Below are positions 50,101 to 57,297 of a DNA stretch of 64,000 nt, piece by piece (position 1 is the first letter of the stretch; every line of letters begins with the position of its first letter). A program made the translations under genes and the position numbers. The notes below the pieces were generated by a model that made no database searches, had not been told where the DNA came from, and worked only from the letters and a program-made list of their open reading frames with translations. The stretch spans positions 1 to 64,000 of the forward strand of contig JAZARR010000256.1 of assembly GCA_037389465.1 (NCBI GenBank), in the 5' to 3' direction. The DNA comes from Baylisascaris procyonis. Its lineage: Eukaryota; Nematoda; Chromadorea; Rhabditida; Ascarididae.

Positions 50101-53100
50101 GACATTCGACGAGCAGCTGAAGATGGGAGTAATCGAAGAGGTCACAAATGCAAAGCCAGAAGGCCCACTGTACTACATGCCACACCAGGCCGTCGTTCGA
50201 CCAGACAAGGCTACAACGAAATTCAGGATCGTATACGACGCGTCCTCGAAAGCTTCGGGCCCGACTAGCTCCGATACTCATAACCGCGGACGTCGAGAAA
50301 GCATTCTTACAGTTAGGTCTGCATGACGACCAACGAGATGCGGTACGATTCATTTGGGTGAAGGACGTAACCGCGCCAGTCGATTCGTCAAATCTAAGTG
50401 TGTTCAGATTTACTCGCGTACCCTTTGGTGTAATCTCCTCACCATTCCTGCTGAACGCCACAATCCGACACCATCTAAAAAGGAAAACGACCGAGTTGAG
50501 AGAGGAGATACAAGACAACATTTACGTGGACAATGTATTCCTGACCGCACAGCAGGAGTCCACGGCAATCATGAAGAGCCAAGAAGCAAAGAGCATCTTT
50601 GAAGAAGCTCATATGAATCTTCGAGAGTTTCGAAGCAACAGTTTAGAAGTCTTTTCTGCATTGAACGAGGACTCAGAACAAGCGCAGCACAGGGCTACGT
50701 TACTGGGAGTCACATGGGACCTCCGGAACGACAAGATGATCTTCAACACCAAGAAGTGCAGCAAAAGCCCAGCAACCAAACGACAATTCCTTGCATATAC
50801 GGCAGAGTTCTACGACCCCCTGGGGCTACTCACGTCGGCCACGCTTCCGTTGAAACTATTTCTTCAACAGTTGTGGAAGAAGGAATACGACTGGGATCAA
50901 CCCTTCGACAACGCTGACCGTCAAGGTGCTGAGACACTACTGCAGCGTTTTCAAGGGCAGTCACTCAAGCTGGACCGGAAACTCACAGCGGAATTAGACA
51001 AAGAGTGCGCCGAAATTCACGTCTTCGTGGACGCCTCTAAAGATGCGTACGCCGCCGTGGCGTATTTACGCTCATACAGCGAAAATCGTTATGTAAGCTC
51101 ACTGCTGATGTCCAAGAGCAGAGTGGCTCCAATACGCGGCATTACGATCCCGCGGCTCGAACTGATGGCAGCCCTAATCGGCAGCAGGCTGCTCCGTTTC
51201 ATACAGGAACAGCTGAGGCACACCGGACCGACGTTTCTCTGGAGCGATTCGCAGGCAACCCTGCACTGGATCGCGACAGCTACCACCGTGGACCGCTTTG
51301 TCGACAATCGAGTTGCCGAAATTCGCAGAAGCCCGGCACAGTTTCGCTACGTTGAGAGTGCCAACAATCCTGCGGACCTAGCATCCCGTGGTCTCACCAT
51401 CGCAGAACTTGAGCGATGCATCCAATGGTGGCAAGGACCCTCATTTTTGCAACAAGGAAGCGAGTACTGGCCTACATGCACGGTTCCACACAACCCAGTG
51501 ACGCTGGTGACTATCTCAAAACTGCTACTGCCGGCCGGCATTATTGAATGCGAAAGGTTCAGCTGCTTCAACAAGCTTAGACGAATAACAATACAAGTGC
51601 TTCGAGCGATCAAGCGCATGCTGAGAAGCACCCAAGTCCACCTACAACGGCAGTTCTGGGAAGTGGTAAGAGTGGAGGGACCCGCCACGGCGAGCGAACT
51701 GGAGTGGGCAGAGGTTATCCTCATCTCACAGGAGCAAACTAAGGCAGGCGAGGAAGTCGAGCGGAACACCGGCGACGTCGACCTTTATCAGGACGAACGA
51801 GGAGTTTGAGATGCATAGGAAGGCTGCAGCATGCAGCACTACCGGAAGAGACGATTCACCCAGTCTTCCTCCCGAAGTCATCGGCCCTCACTAAACTCAT
51901 TATCCTAGCCCGACACAAGGAATCGGGGCATACTGGAGTGTCACAGACGTTGGCCAGTGTCAGAGAACGCTGCTGGGTTCCACAGGGTCGAGCGACGGTC
52001 AAGCGCGTACTTCGACGACACTGCATGACGTGCCGCAAATGGAATGCACAGCCCTTCAAACTTCCGGCCTTCTCTCCATTACCAGAGGAGAGGACACGTG
52101 CAACGCGAGCCTTCCAGAACGTTGGCCTGGACTGCATGGGACCTATAACAGTACGCGACTCTGGAGGCCTTTGCAAACGATGGATAGCCCTCTTTACCTG
52201 CCTGGCCACTCGAGCCATCCACTTGGAAACCGCAAACAACCTGTCAGCAGAACAGTTCCTACACGTCTTGAGACGGTTTATTGCCAGGAACGGTTACCCT
52301 ACCAGTGTGATACTGGACAACGCGCCTCAATTCCAGTTGGTCAAACAGGTCATGCAGAACGCCGTTGCCACATCTATTACATGGCGATTCATTACGCCCT
52401 TCGCACCCTGGCAAGGAGGAGTATATGAACGGCTGGTAGGCCTAACTAAAACAGCTTTCCGCAAAGCAGTCGGCAGAAGGCTGCTGACCGAGGAAGAATT
52501 CACAACGTTAGCGATTGAATGTGAAGCTATAGTGAATAGCCGACCACTCACCTACGTAGACTCAGCCATTGGAGAGATACTAAGGCCAATCGACTTCCTC
52601 CGACCGCGGGCAATTATAGCAGAACGAGAACCAAGCTCCGACAGCGACAAAGACCCAGACTACACAGAAGGCAATCGCGGAAAGCTGCTGAGGCTCTGGA
52701 AGGCAACAGTCGGTAGCTTAGACCGTTTCTGGAAGCTCTGGACGCAAGAATATTTGTTGAGCCTCGGAGAAAGGTACCGCAGGGAACATCAACAGTCCTG
52801 CCGAGTTACGTGCCGTGCACCACGAGAACAGGAAGTCGTCATAGTCGCCGAAGATGGTCTGCCCAGAGCAGAATGGAAGCTAGGCAAAGTTGAAAAGGTG
52901 CACAAGGACAGCGGCGGGAAAACAAAGACGGCAGACGTCAGAACGCCAAACGGTCATGTGCTAAAGAGACCAGTGAACATGCTCTATCCCCTCGAAGTGT
53001 CTGAGGAAGAAAAGGAAACGCAAATAGCGCCACACAGGGAAGAATTCGTGAAACACCCTGCAGACGGAAACCTGCAGGAAGAGGAAACTGAGGAAGCGGA

Positions 53101-56100
53101 GGAGAATCGAAACGAGCGTAAAACTCCCAGAAGATTGTACTCACACACGTTGTCCACAGTAATGGTCGTACTACTCGCAACCTTCGTATTGGCAAGCAGC
53201 GCGCCAGCGAAACCACTGTTTCACATATGCGTCAAACGTGGCCACCGCCTGTGTGTGAAGATGCCCGACAAATTAAACTGCACAGACGTCCGCGAGGAAA
53301 CACACGACTACCCGCAAACCGTGGAAGTGTTGAACAGAGCGTTCATTTCGGCGAATGCAACTTTCTGCACACAAATAACGCGCACCGTCTGCACCAAGTG
53401 TTTCTTTCGATGGAGTTTGGCTGTCACCCGCGACGAGACAACAGTCCACAACGTCACTCCATCGCAATGTTGGGAGATGCGACAAACACTGGAGCTCAGT
53501 GGCATACGTCTCGAAGCAATTGACGAAAACCGATGGGCGTCCAGACAGCCAACTGAGTATAGCTACGGTTGGATCGGAACACGATGCCATGCAACCACGA
53601 ATTACCGTATGGAACAGGGAGTAATCAAGCTCTACGATGGCTCAAGTCGTTCATTGGGATGCGACAAAACTCTGGGAAAATGCGTCACAGCCACGGAGAC
53701 GATACTGTGGGACCCGAGCAAAGTGGCCGATCAATGTCCTTATCGAACGCTGGGAAAGGTTTCCGCTCAAGTATCAAACCGATTCATCACAATCCCTTCA
53801 ATGCAAGCCGTATTCGTCAGAAACAGAGATACGCAGAACGGTACAAGCGTCGGCACAATATGCAAATTTCGGAGAGCCGAGATGATGAAAAACGGAATCA
53901 CTATAGAATTCAGTCCCGAAGGACAGCTTTCTCGAGAAGAACGAAATCGTGTGCTCAGCGGGAGGACGCTGTTTGTCGAATAACTATCAGAAGAAATCAA
54001 TAAGAAAAGCGACCTCTCCGTGAACGCTAAGTTACAATTCCTGTGGAACAGCCTCAATGAACGAGAACAAGGAGTGACTCGGGAAATTCGACACAGAACT
54101 TGTGAGCAACACAACCGCCTCCTTTGGCTCATCGAAGCTCTGAGCAGAACTGACCCAACTAAGGCAGCGCGAATACTCCTCAAACGGATGGATATCACTG
54201 CAGAGAATATAGGAGACCTGCTGAAAGTATTCCCATGTAAGAAACTGGAGATATCCAAGGTCTTCATAGACCACAAAGTCGGCGGCAAGTGAGACCACAA
54301 AGTCGGCGGCAAGTGCTACCGAGATCTCCCGGTACGCTACAAGGACAGGATCTTGTTCGTCCAGCCAAGATCACAGGAACTCAAGACCGCAGCGGAAGAA
54401 ATCGCCCGTAGCGAGATCAGAACGAAACAGGACAAAAGAATTGCGGAGGAATGGGCACGTCAAACAGACGAAGAGAAACCAATTTTCGACGCGCCACCGC
54501 TCACGGACATATCTGAGGAAAGGCTTCAGTCCATGCTGAACATGTTCGAGAGGGCGCACCAAGCATGGGAACAACCCTCAAAGGAAAGGGAAAAGTCGAT
54601 GGCCGACTCCATACGGGACGAAGCGGAGGAAATTATCGAGGCTGCCAGCGAAACACTCGACAAATCCACTGTCACTATCGCGAAGGAACTCGAGGACATC
54701 GCCTCGCAATGGCTGTGGATCATAGTTGCGGCGATCGCGGTGGGATTAGGAGTCGCAGGCGCCGCGGCGGCATACTTCGGGCGACAGTACGTCCTCTACC
54801 TGACGGGATGCTGCCGTGTAAGAAGTTGACAGAAGAAAAGAAGAGCGACTGGAGCAGCACATGAAGAGACAGAAACTCCCACGAGGATGCAGAGGTTTGA
54901 ACCGATCTGGGTGTCTCTTGCAAACTTCCAAGGCCGCGGGAGTGTCGCGAATAGCGAGTGCATGCATGAAGGCTCATGCCGTCATGGCGACTCGCTGGCG
55001 CCGCTGAATAGCAAAAGACGGTCAGCCGTCTCAGCGGCGCCAGCTAAGATGGACAGCCGATGCATGTGCACCGGAAACGAAACAATGCTAAAAGGAATCA
55101 TGGCCCACAAAAAGAGGCGAGAGACCGAATCGGAAAGGGTCAACGTAATGGAAGGCGGAGTTGAGCAAAGGGATATAAGCAGCCCAAGCTCAACTCCGCC
55201 ATTCGCCTGCTAGCCGTCGGCCACTTAGTGGCCTTCAACGCTTCGCCTCCGTCGCCTTCAACAGTACCTCTTCTTCAACAGTGCCTCACCTTCAACAGTG
55301 CGTCGCCTTCAACAGTGCGTCGCCTTCAACAGTGCCTCACCTTCAACAGTGCGTCGCGTTCAACAGTGCCTCACCTTCAACAGGGCTTCGCCTTCGGTGG
55401 TCTTCAACAGTGCTTCGCCCTCGTACGCCTGCCATTGCCTCGCTTCCGTTCTACCCTGCTTCCACTTCAGCGTGATCTACTGAACGTGAGTATTTCGTAA
55501 TCCTTTCAAAATACCTAGCCCAGCTCGTTCAGTACATTGGCTCTTAAAACGTAAAATGGCTAATAGCGCTAAAATGAGTGTCTTCTGGCGCAGAATCATT
55601 TAATTATAACGGCTACATGTTGTCTTTGCTGGTCATTAAGGTTATGTACAAAATGAAAGTAAGTTAAGTAATGCTCAAGACTATAATAGATAAGGATGAA
55701 CTCTTCAAGGGCGGTAGTGCGGTGGAAGAAGATGCATTAGGGATGCTATGGGATTTCGTTTTACAGCCAGTGCTATTCACTTCAATTGGTTTCGAATTGA
55801 ATATTACGAAGGTAAGTTGTTTTATAAGTTTTTTTTTTTCACCTGATTTGTTCGAAATTCTGCAGTCAAAGAGGAAAACTGGTAATGTTGGTTGTATTGG
55901 ATAATAATCCGTTTAGTATTGGCACATCTTTTATTTACAAATCGAACGATTCGACTGTTGTTCCTTTCAATAATAACCTATTTTTCACCATATCTTTTAA
56001 AATAAGGCGCTTCTTTTCAACTCAAGAATGCTTCACTAGTTTGCCTTATAGCGTTGAAATTGATTGCATCTAGCAAGAAACTTAGCCACTCCTTCAATTT

Positions 56101-57297
56101 TCCGTAGCAAATAAATTTCAGTTTAAGGGTATTAAATTGACGATCTGCAGTAACAAGCAGTAACCTTCATAAGTTTCGATGGTGAGATGATATCCCACCA
56201 ATAAACATTGATAATGCTTAAGCAGGCATCTTTTTGAGGCGAATTTCATAGAGTCAACAGCTCTAAAAACTACTTCCAGGGCAGACGATTTTAATACTTC
56301 GTGCGCTGCTCAAGAAGCATCTCAAGTCAATGGCTTCTTGAAGCTGATGTTTAAACAAGGGATTTCAGGGTCCTACTGCGCTTCAGGAGGAAGAGGTATG
56401 ACTGCCGATCTTCTTTCTGGAAACTGCCACCTCCGTCTTCTCCCTTCCCCAACCTTCAAAAACTCATTTATCGACTGCGCGATAAATCAACAGAACTCAA
56501 AAAAGATGGTCTTATTAAAGAAAGAGAATTTTTAAGGTGGGAACGAAAGCCTTTCTTGGCGTCATCGTGATCTCAATCGGTTTAATTTCTCGTATGATTG
56601 CTGCTTTTTGTGCAACATTCGGTGCTCGATTTAAATGGAGAGAATGTGCATTCATCGCATTCGCTTGGATACCAAAGGCTACCGTACAAGTACGATTAGC
56701 TTTTCATCTAGATTATTGCAGCCAATTAACAAATTTTTATAAACATGATGAGCATTTTGTTGAAACAGCTAGCTTCTATGCGTGAAAGTCCCTTTGTTGA
56801 ACCTTATAATGTTCGAAAGTCGGCCTTTTTTCTACTTTGTTTAAGTGAGCAGAAGTTCATTTTTACTTGAAAATATCTCGCTGTTTTCTATAGGCACACT
56901 TCCTTTCCTGTCAGAAATTTTTCAAAGGACGACTTGCCTATCACGCTACGGATAACAGAGAAAAGAAGCGACATCTTTTCGCTTAGAATGAACCATCTTA
57001 AATTCATTTACTATGCAGATTTCTGTGCTATTCTATTAGTGTGAATGATTGCAGGCAGCGTTATCACCGATTGTGCTCGATATGGCCATAGCTGAATCGA
57101 TACAAGATGAAAGCCATCTAACTGCTGGCTTGATTATTCTCACCGTTGGTGTGCTGAGCATTCTTATATCAGCGCCTTTAGGTGCATTCTTCATTCACAT
57201 TCTAGCTCCAATTTTGCTTTCGAAGGATGAAACTGATTTGGGGAAGTCGGCATCTCACAAAATCGGGAATGCTGTAAGTGAGGATGGAATTGTTTGA
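40883..57297 (+). CDS. NHA/SLC9B-type Na+/H+ antiporter (multi-exon, 5' end not found)
   Basis: The gene encodes a CPA2-family cation/proton exchanger related to animal NHA1/NHA2 (SLC9B), a multi-pass membrane protein exchanging Na+ or Li+ for H+. Exons run 40883-41115, 41327-41437, 42275-42355, 42694-42848, 43292-43401, 45544-45719, 46158-46229, 46751-46947, 55710-55811, 56537-56689 and 57055-57297. Diagnostic words are LPTLFG-MLATGILLRN, RGGLGLDSSAL, VSPAVVVPAML, the ion-binding Asp pair in AIDDVYAITGF, and PKATVQAALSP. About 430 residues from 42.27 kb onward align in order with SLC9B; the first two exons rest on phase only. One intron is GC-AG, one contains a partial exon duplication, and one holds an 8.4-kb BEL/Pao element. 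A start codon was not identified. Confidence 0.9.
41327..41437 (+). CDS. Antiporter candidate exon (first membrane helix?)
   Basis: It follows a strong acceptor (GATTTTTTTCAG). In the phase handed over by the previous exon it reads STFGGLFVIFNCLIF and ends before GTTAAC in phase 1, which matches the next exon. Another plus-strand frame also gives a hydrophobic helix (LVAYLLFSIALYLTALAIF), and the minus strand is open too, so the reading is not settled. Confidence 0.35.
41344..41604 (-). other. Competing minus-strand frame within the antiporter 5' region
   Basis: The minus strand is open from a TAG near 41604 to a TAA just after ATG-led codons (start 41562, 72 codons). The composition is convincingly protein-like: KYKTCVFEKLSEDVQLTVEV and later NGNDIKRRRKIASAVKYK. 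It has no recognised family, and the only in-frame acceptors are weak. It may be an antisense shadow or an embedded gene fragment. Confidence 0.25.
42275..42355 (+). CDS. Antiporter exon (membrane helix, LPTLFG)
   Basis: The exon encodes FSLIIMLTSSTMVGYLISLI and then QLPTLF, with one nucleotide left before the donor GTAAGG. It corresponds to the helix ending LP.LLG that precedes the ML.AG..IRN motif in SLC9B proteins. The acceptor may instead be at 42268/42269 or 42258/42259; the first two keep phase 1 with the upstream candidate exon. Confidence 0.75.
42694..42848 (+). CDS. Antiporter exon (GMLATGILLRN, LRGGLGLDSSAL), GC donor
   Basis: The acceptor TATTTGCAG is followed by GT, completing Gly, then MLATGILLRNTGIVEL, and later VVILLRGGLGLDSSALMRLK. 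This is the SLC9B motif that contains the conserved R.GLGLD. The exon ends at AAG, and the intron begins GCATGT rather than GT. Joining here to GACFRL reproduces the family alignment exactly (LKKLKGVCLRL in human). Confidence 0.92.
43292..43401 (+). CDS. Antiporter exon (GACFRLSFIPCSVEA)
   Basis: It follows CATAATTGCAG in phase 0 and ends with GG before the donor GTAAGT. It encodes GACFRLSFIPCSVEAITIAI and a hydrophobic helix to LLAFAL. It matches the CLVEA segment of SLC9B. Confidence 0.92.
44894..45047 (+). repeat. Partial duplicate of an antiporter intron-exon boundary (copy A)
   Basis: This 154-bp segment matches 45421-45574 with two visible mismatches. It includes the intron 3' end, the acceptor TTATAG and the first 31 nt of the exon (FVLAAVSPAV reading). 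After the copy ends, the frame meets TGA within three codons, so splicing to this acceptor would truncate the protein. Confidence 0.93.
45048..45420 (+). pseudogene. Decayed coding-like insert between the duplicated boundaries
   Basis: One frame stays coding-like across the 373 bp but is interrupted by stops. It has segments such as ERSILLSQRKIIESAPY and KNIAKGARTKQKRRAAKA, then an intact 53-codon stretch at 45258-45419 beginning MLNMRFREGILPPSGRAIAK and ending LLHELLREAFGNR before TGA. Charged-residue content and absence of introns suggest a retrocopied or captured C-terminal gene fragment. The source gene is not recognised. Confidence 0.45.
45421..45574 (+). repeat. Intron-exon boundary duplicate (copy B, functional)
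   Basis: Second copy of the 154-bp unit at a spacing of 527 bp. This copy continues into the full exon, so its acceptor (ending 45543) is the functional one. Confidence 0.93.
45544..45719 (+). CDS. Antiporter exon (VSPAVVVPAML, DD motif)
   Basis: One nucleotide completes Gly, then 58 codons: FVLAAVSPAVVVPAMLRIAK, GYGVVSGVPTVV, and AAAIDDVYAITGF. The Asp pair is the predicted ion-binding site of NHA2-type exchangers (DD in SFDDILAITGF of human). The exon ends CAAG before GTTGTT, phase 1. Confidence 0.95.
46158..46229 (+). CDS. Antiporter exon (short)
   Basis: It follows GTGTTATAG in phase 1 and ends before GTATGT in phase 1. It encodes GIIWTILRAPIEVAIGVITG, matching the NVLRGVLEVVIGVATG helix of SLC9B. 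Confidence 0.9.
46751..46947 (+). CDS. Antiporter exon before the retroelement-bearing intron
   Basis: It follows ATTTTTATAG in phase 1 and ends in phase 0 before GTGAGC. It encodes ILLWFIPGKHGRVHFTRVVL through FTSVGPIAVLVSALVAGFRW and KKEDISDEQ, equivalent to the helices up to AFLAGMGW in SLC9B. The following intron contains the BEL/Pao element. Confidence 0.92.
47171..47175 (+). repeat. Target-site duplication, left copy (TTGGC)
   Basis: TTGGC lies immediately before the 5' LTR (TGTCGCG...) and again immediately after the 3' LTR at 55537-55541. Five-bp duplications are usual for BEL/Pao integrases. Confidence 0.92.
47387..47433 (+). promoter_or_regulatory. Hairpin-enclosed TATA-like box in the 5' LTR
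   Basis: The arms GGCGGAGTTGAG (47387-47398) and CTCAACTCCGCC (47422-47433) are perfect complements. The 23-nt loop holds GGATATAAGCAGCC, with ATATAA at 47406-47411, the best candidate for the element's core promoter. The same arrangement recurs in the 3' LTR at 55154-55200. Confidence 0.55.
47489..47655 (+). repeat. 17-bp tandem array in the 5' LTR
   Basis: About nine degenerate copies of CTTCAACAGTGCCTCAC. Copies differ between the two LTRs, which suggests slippage or gene conversion inside the array after or during insertion. Confidence 0.85.
47770..47787 (+). other. Candidate primer-binding site
   Basis: The sequence immediately after the 5' LTR starts TGGGGGCTCAAGCC, that is TGG followed by a G+C-rich word complementary to a tRNA 3' end, as expected of a minus-strand primer site. 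The first T also overlaps the LTR boundary alignment. The tRNA was not identified. Confidence 0.4.
47805..49305 (+). pseudogene. Gag of the BEL/Pao element, frameshifted
   Basis: Gag packages the element RNA. An ATG at 47805 opens 105 codons with a coiled-coil-like region (AAIRKLERHISDVEADHSAW). A frame change near 48050, at a run of A, passes into a second frame (48085-48738) with the DUF1759-type core (LPRMQIPKFDGQYRKWPQFW). Another change near 48670, and stops around 48.8-49.0 kb, separate this from Cys/His knuckles at about 49060-49160 (CFKCLREGHNQNDC, then CYHCKRKGHPTALC). The set of motifs is complete but no single frame spans it. Confidence 0.85.
49230..49900 (+). pseudogene. Aspartic protease region of pol
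   Basis: A retroviral-type protease region cuts the polyprotein. The frame at 49065-50045 carries VPVLFDTGSERSFITEEMV, with the catalytic DTGS, a hydrophobic flap region and a C-terminal VGTDYF. In BEL/Pao elements it corresponds to the peptidase A17/DUF1758 region. The frame is lost near 49.9 kb, where the RT reading moves to another phase. Confidence 0.85.
49856..51809 (+). pseudogene. Reverse transcriptase and RNase H of pol, frameshifted
   Basis: The enzyme copies element RNA into DNA and degrades the RNA strand. The N-terminal RT lies in one frame (49856-50326: MGVIEEV, YMPHQAVVRPDK, FRIVYDAS). The rest lies in another (50148-51809) after a shift near 50.26 kb. Motif A is ADVEKAFLQLGL. 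Motif C is YVDN, a variant of YxDD. RNase H follows with HVFVDASKDAYAAVAYL, the ELMAAL glutamate and LWSDSQATLHWI, so the acidic residues are kept. The frame ends at 51807-51809, just before integrase continues in a third frame. Confidence 0.92.
51806..53983 (+). CDS. Integrase plus env-like region in one continuous frame
   Basis: A 725-codon frame. Residues about 30-85 hold the HHCC zinc domain (HKESGHTGV, HCMTCRKW). The catalytic core has LDCMGPI, VILDNAPQF and VYERLVG, supplying D, D and E. A DUF5641-like tail ends KRPVNMLYPLEV near residue 395. After an acidic linker a hydrophobic segment (VMVVLLATFVLASSAPA) begins at about residue 452 and is followed by a Cys-rich extracellular-like domain. 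Integrase and env-like parts are not separated by a stop. The frame ends at TAA 53981-53983, but env-like coding continues in the same phase beyond it. The ATG at 51806 is a track start only; upstream pol is in another frame. Confidence 0.88.
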   Translation: MRCIGRLQHAALPEETIHPVFLPKSSALTKLIILARHKESGHTGVSQTLASVRERCWVPQGRATVKRVLRRHCMTCRKWNAQPFKLPAFSPLPEERTRATRAFQNVGLDCMGPITVRDSGGLCKRWIALFTCLATRAIHLETANNLSAEQFLHVLRRFIARNGYPTSVILDNAPQFQLVKQVMQNAVATSITWRFITPFAPWQGGVYERLVGLTKTAFRKAVGRRLLTEEEFTTLAIECEAIVNSRPLTYVDSAIGEILRPIDFLRPRAIIAEREPSSDSDKDPDYTEGNRGKLLRLWKATVGSLDRFWKLWTQEYLLSLGERYRREHQQSCRVTCRAPREQEVVIVAEDGLPRAEWKLGKVEKVHKDSGGKTKTADVRTPNGHVLKRPVNMLYPLEVSEEEKETQIAPHREEFVKHPADGNLQEEETEEAEENRNERKTPRRLYSHTLSTVMVVLLATFVLASSAPAKPLFHICVKRGHRLCVKMPDKLNCTDVREETHDYPQTVEVLNRAFISANATFCTQITRTVCTKCFFRWSLAVTRDETTVHNVTPSQCWEMRQTLELSGIRLEAIDENRWASRQPTEYSYGWIGTRCHATTNYRMEQGVIKLYDGSSRSLGCDKTLGKCVTATETILWDPSKVADQCPYRTLGKVSAQVSNRFITIPSMQAVFVRNRDTQNGTSVGTICKFRRAEMMKNGITIEFSPEGQLSREERNRVLSGRTLFVE
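53984..54829 (+). pseudogene. C-terminal half of the env-like protein, interrupted
   Basis: The same phase as the upstream frame continues after the TAA and stays open to a TGA at 54290-54292, then from there to 54829. The TGA sits at the junction of a 24-bp in-frame tandem duplication (unit begins GACCACAAAGTCGGCGGCAA). The C-terminus has a membrane helix (WLWIIVAAIAVGLGVAGAAA) followed by a short Cys-containing tail, as in envelope glycoproteins. These two in-frame stops make the env-like gene defective in this copy. Confidence 0.82.
54930..54942 (+). other. Candidate polypurine tract
   Basis: AAGGCCGCGGGAG precedes the 3' LTR. It is purine-rich but interrupted by C, so it is a weak match to the usual plus-strand priming site. 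Confidence 0.3.
54943..55536 (+). repeat. 3' LTR
   Basis: Collinear with the 5' LTR at an offset of 7,767 bp, same length. Most differences lie in the 17-bp tandem array (about 55256-55422). It ends GTACA and is followed by the TTGGC target copy. Confidence 0.95.
55537..55541 (+). repeat. Target-site duplication, right copy (TTGGC)
   Basis: Matches the left copy at 47171-47175. Confidence 0.92.
55710..55811 (+). CDS. Antiporter exon after the retroelement
   Basis: It encodes GGSAVEEDALGMLWDFVLQP and then VLFTSIGFELNITK, ending before GTAAGT in phase 0. It matches the WD.FQPLLFGLIGAE segment of SLC9B. The acceptor CTCTTCAAG is unusual; a start 15 nt earlier (55695) also keeps phase 0. Confidence 0.88.
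56537..56689 (+). CDS. Antiporter exon (FAWIPKATVQ)
   Basis: Fifty-one codons between AATTTTTAAG and GTACGA, phase 0 at both ends. It has the helix AFLGVIVISIGLISRMIAAF and then FKWRECAFIAFAWIPKATVQ. The PKATVQ word is nearly invariant in SLC9B proteins. The acceptor ends AAG rather than CAG. Confidence 0.93.
57055..57297 (+). CDS. Antiporter last exon
   Basis: It follows GATTGCAG in phase 0 and encodes AALSPIVLDMAIAESIQDES, the final helix (ILTVGVLSILISAPLGAFFI) and a short tail to TGA at 57295-57297. A perfect donor GTAAGT at 57274 (after KIGNA) means an alternative longer C-terminus is possible, but no further exon was seen. AATAAA occurs at 57952 and 58232. Confidence 0.88.
   Translation, partial: AALSPIVLDMAIAESIQDESHLTAGLIILTVGVLSILISAPLGAFFIHILAPILLSKDETDLGKSASHKIGNAVSEDGIV

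Larger units (their letters stand above)
47176..55536 (+). mobile_element. BEL/Pao LTR retrotransposon with env-like region, full length but frame-broken
   Basis: The element has two 594-bp LTRs that begin TG and end CA, a 5-bp TTGGC target duplication, and domains in the order Gag (DUF1759-like), Cys/His knuckles, aspartic protease, RT, RNase H, integrase with a DUF5641-like tail, then an env-like membrane protein. That order places it in BEL/Pao; nematode members with env-like genes (Tas, Cer7 type) are known. The LTRs are nearly identical, so insertion looks fairly recent, yet the coding region carries several frameshifts and in-frame stops. Its G+C content is clearly higher than the host DNA. 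It is probably non-autonomous as it stands; sequencing error could account for some lesions. Confidence 0.93.
46948..55709 (+). other. Antiporter intron disrupted by a full-length BEL/Pao element
   Basis: The intron measures 8,762 bp. Removing the 8,361-bp element and one 5-bp target copy leaves about 396 bp, a normal size for this gene. The element is in the same orientation as the gene, so its LTR signals could act on the host transcript. Confidence 0.85.
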
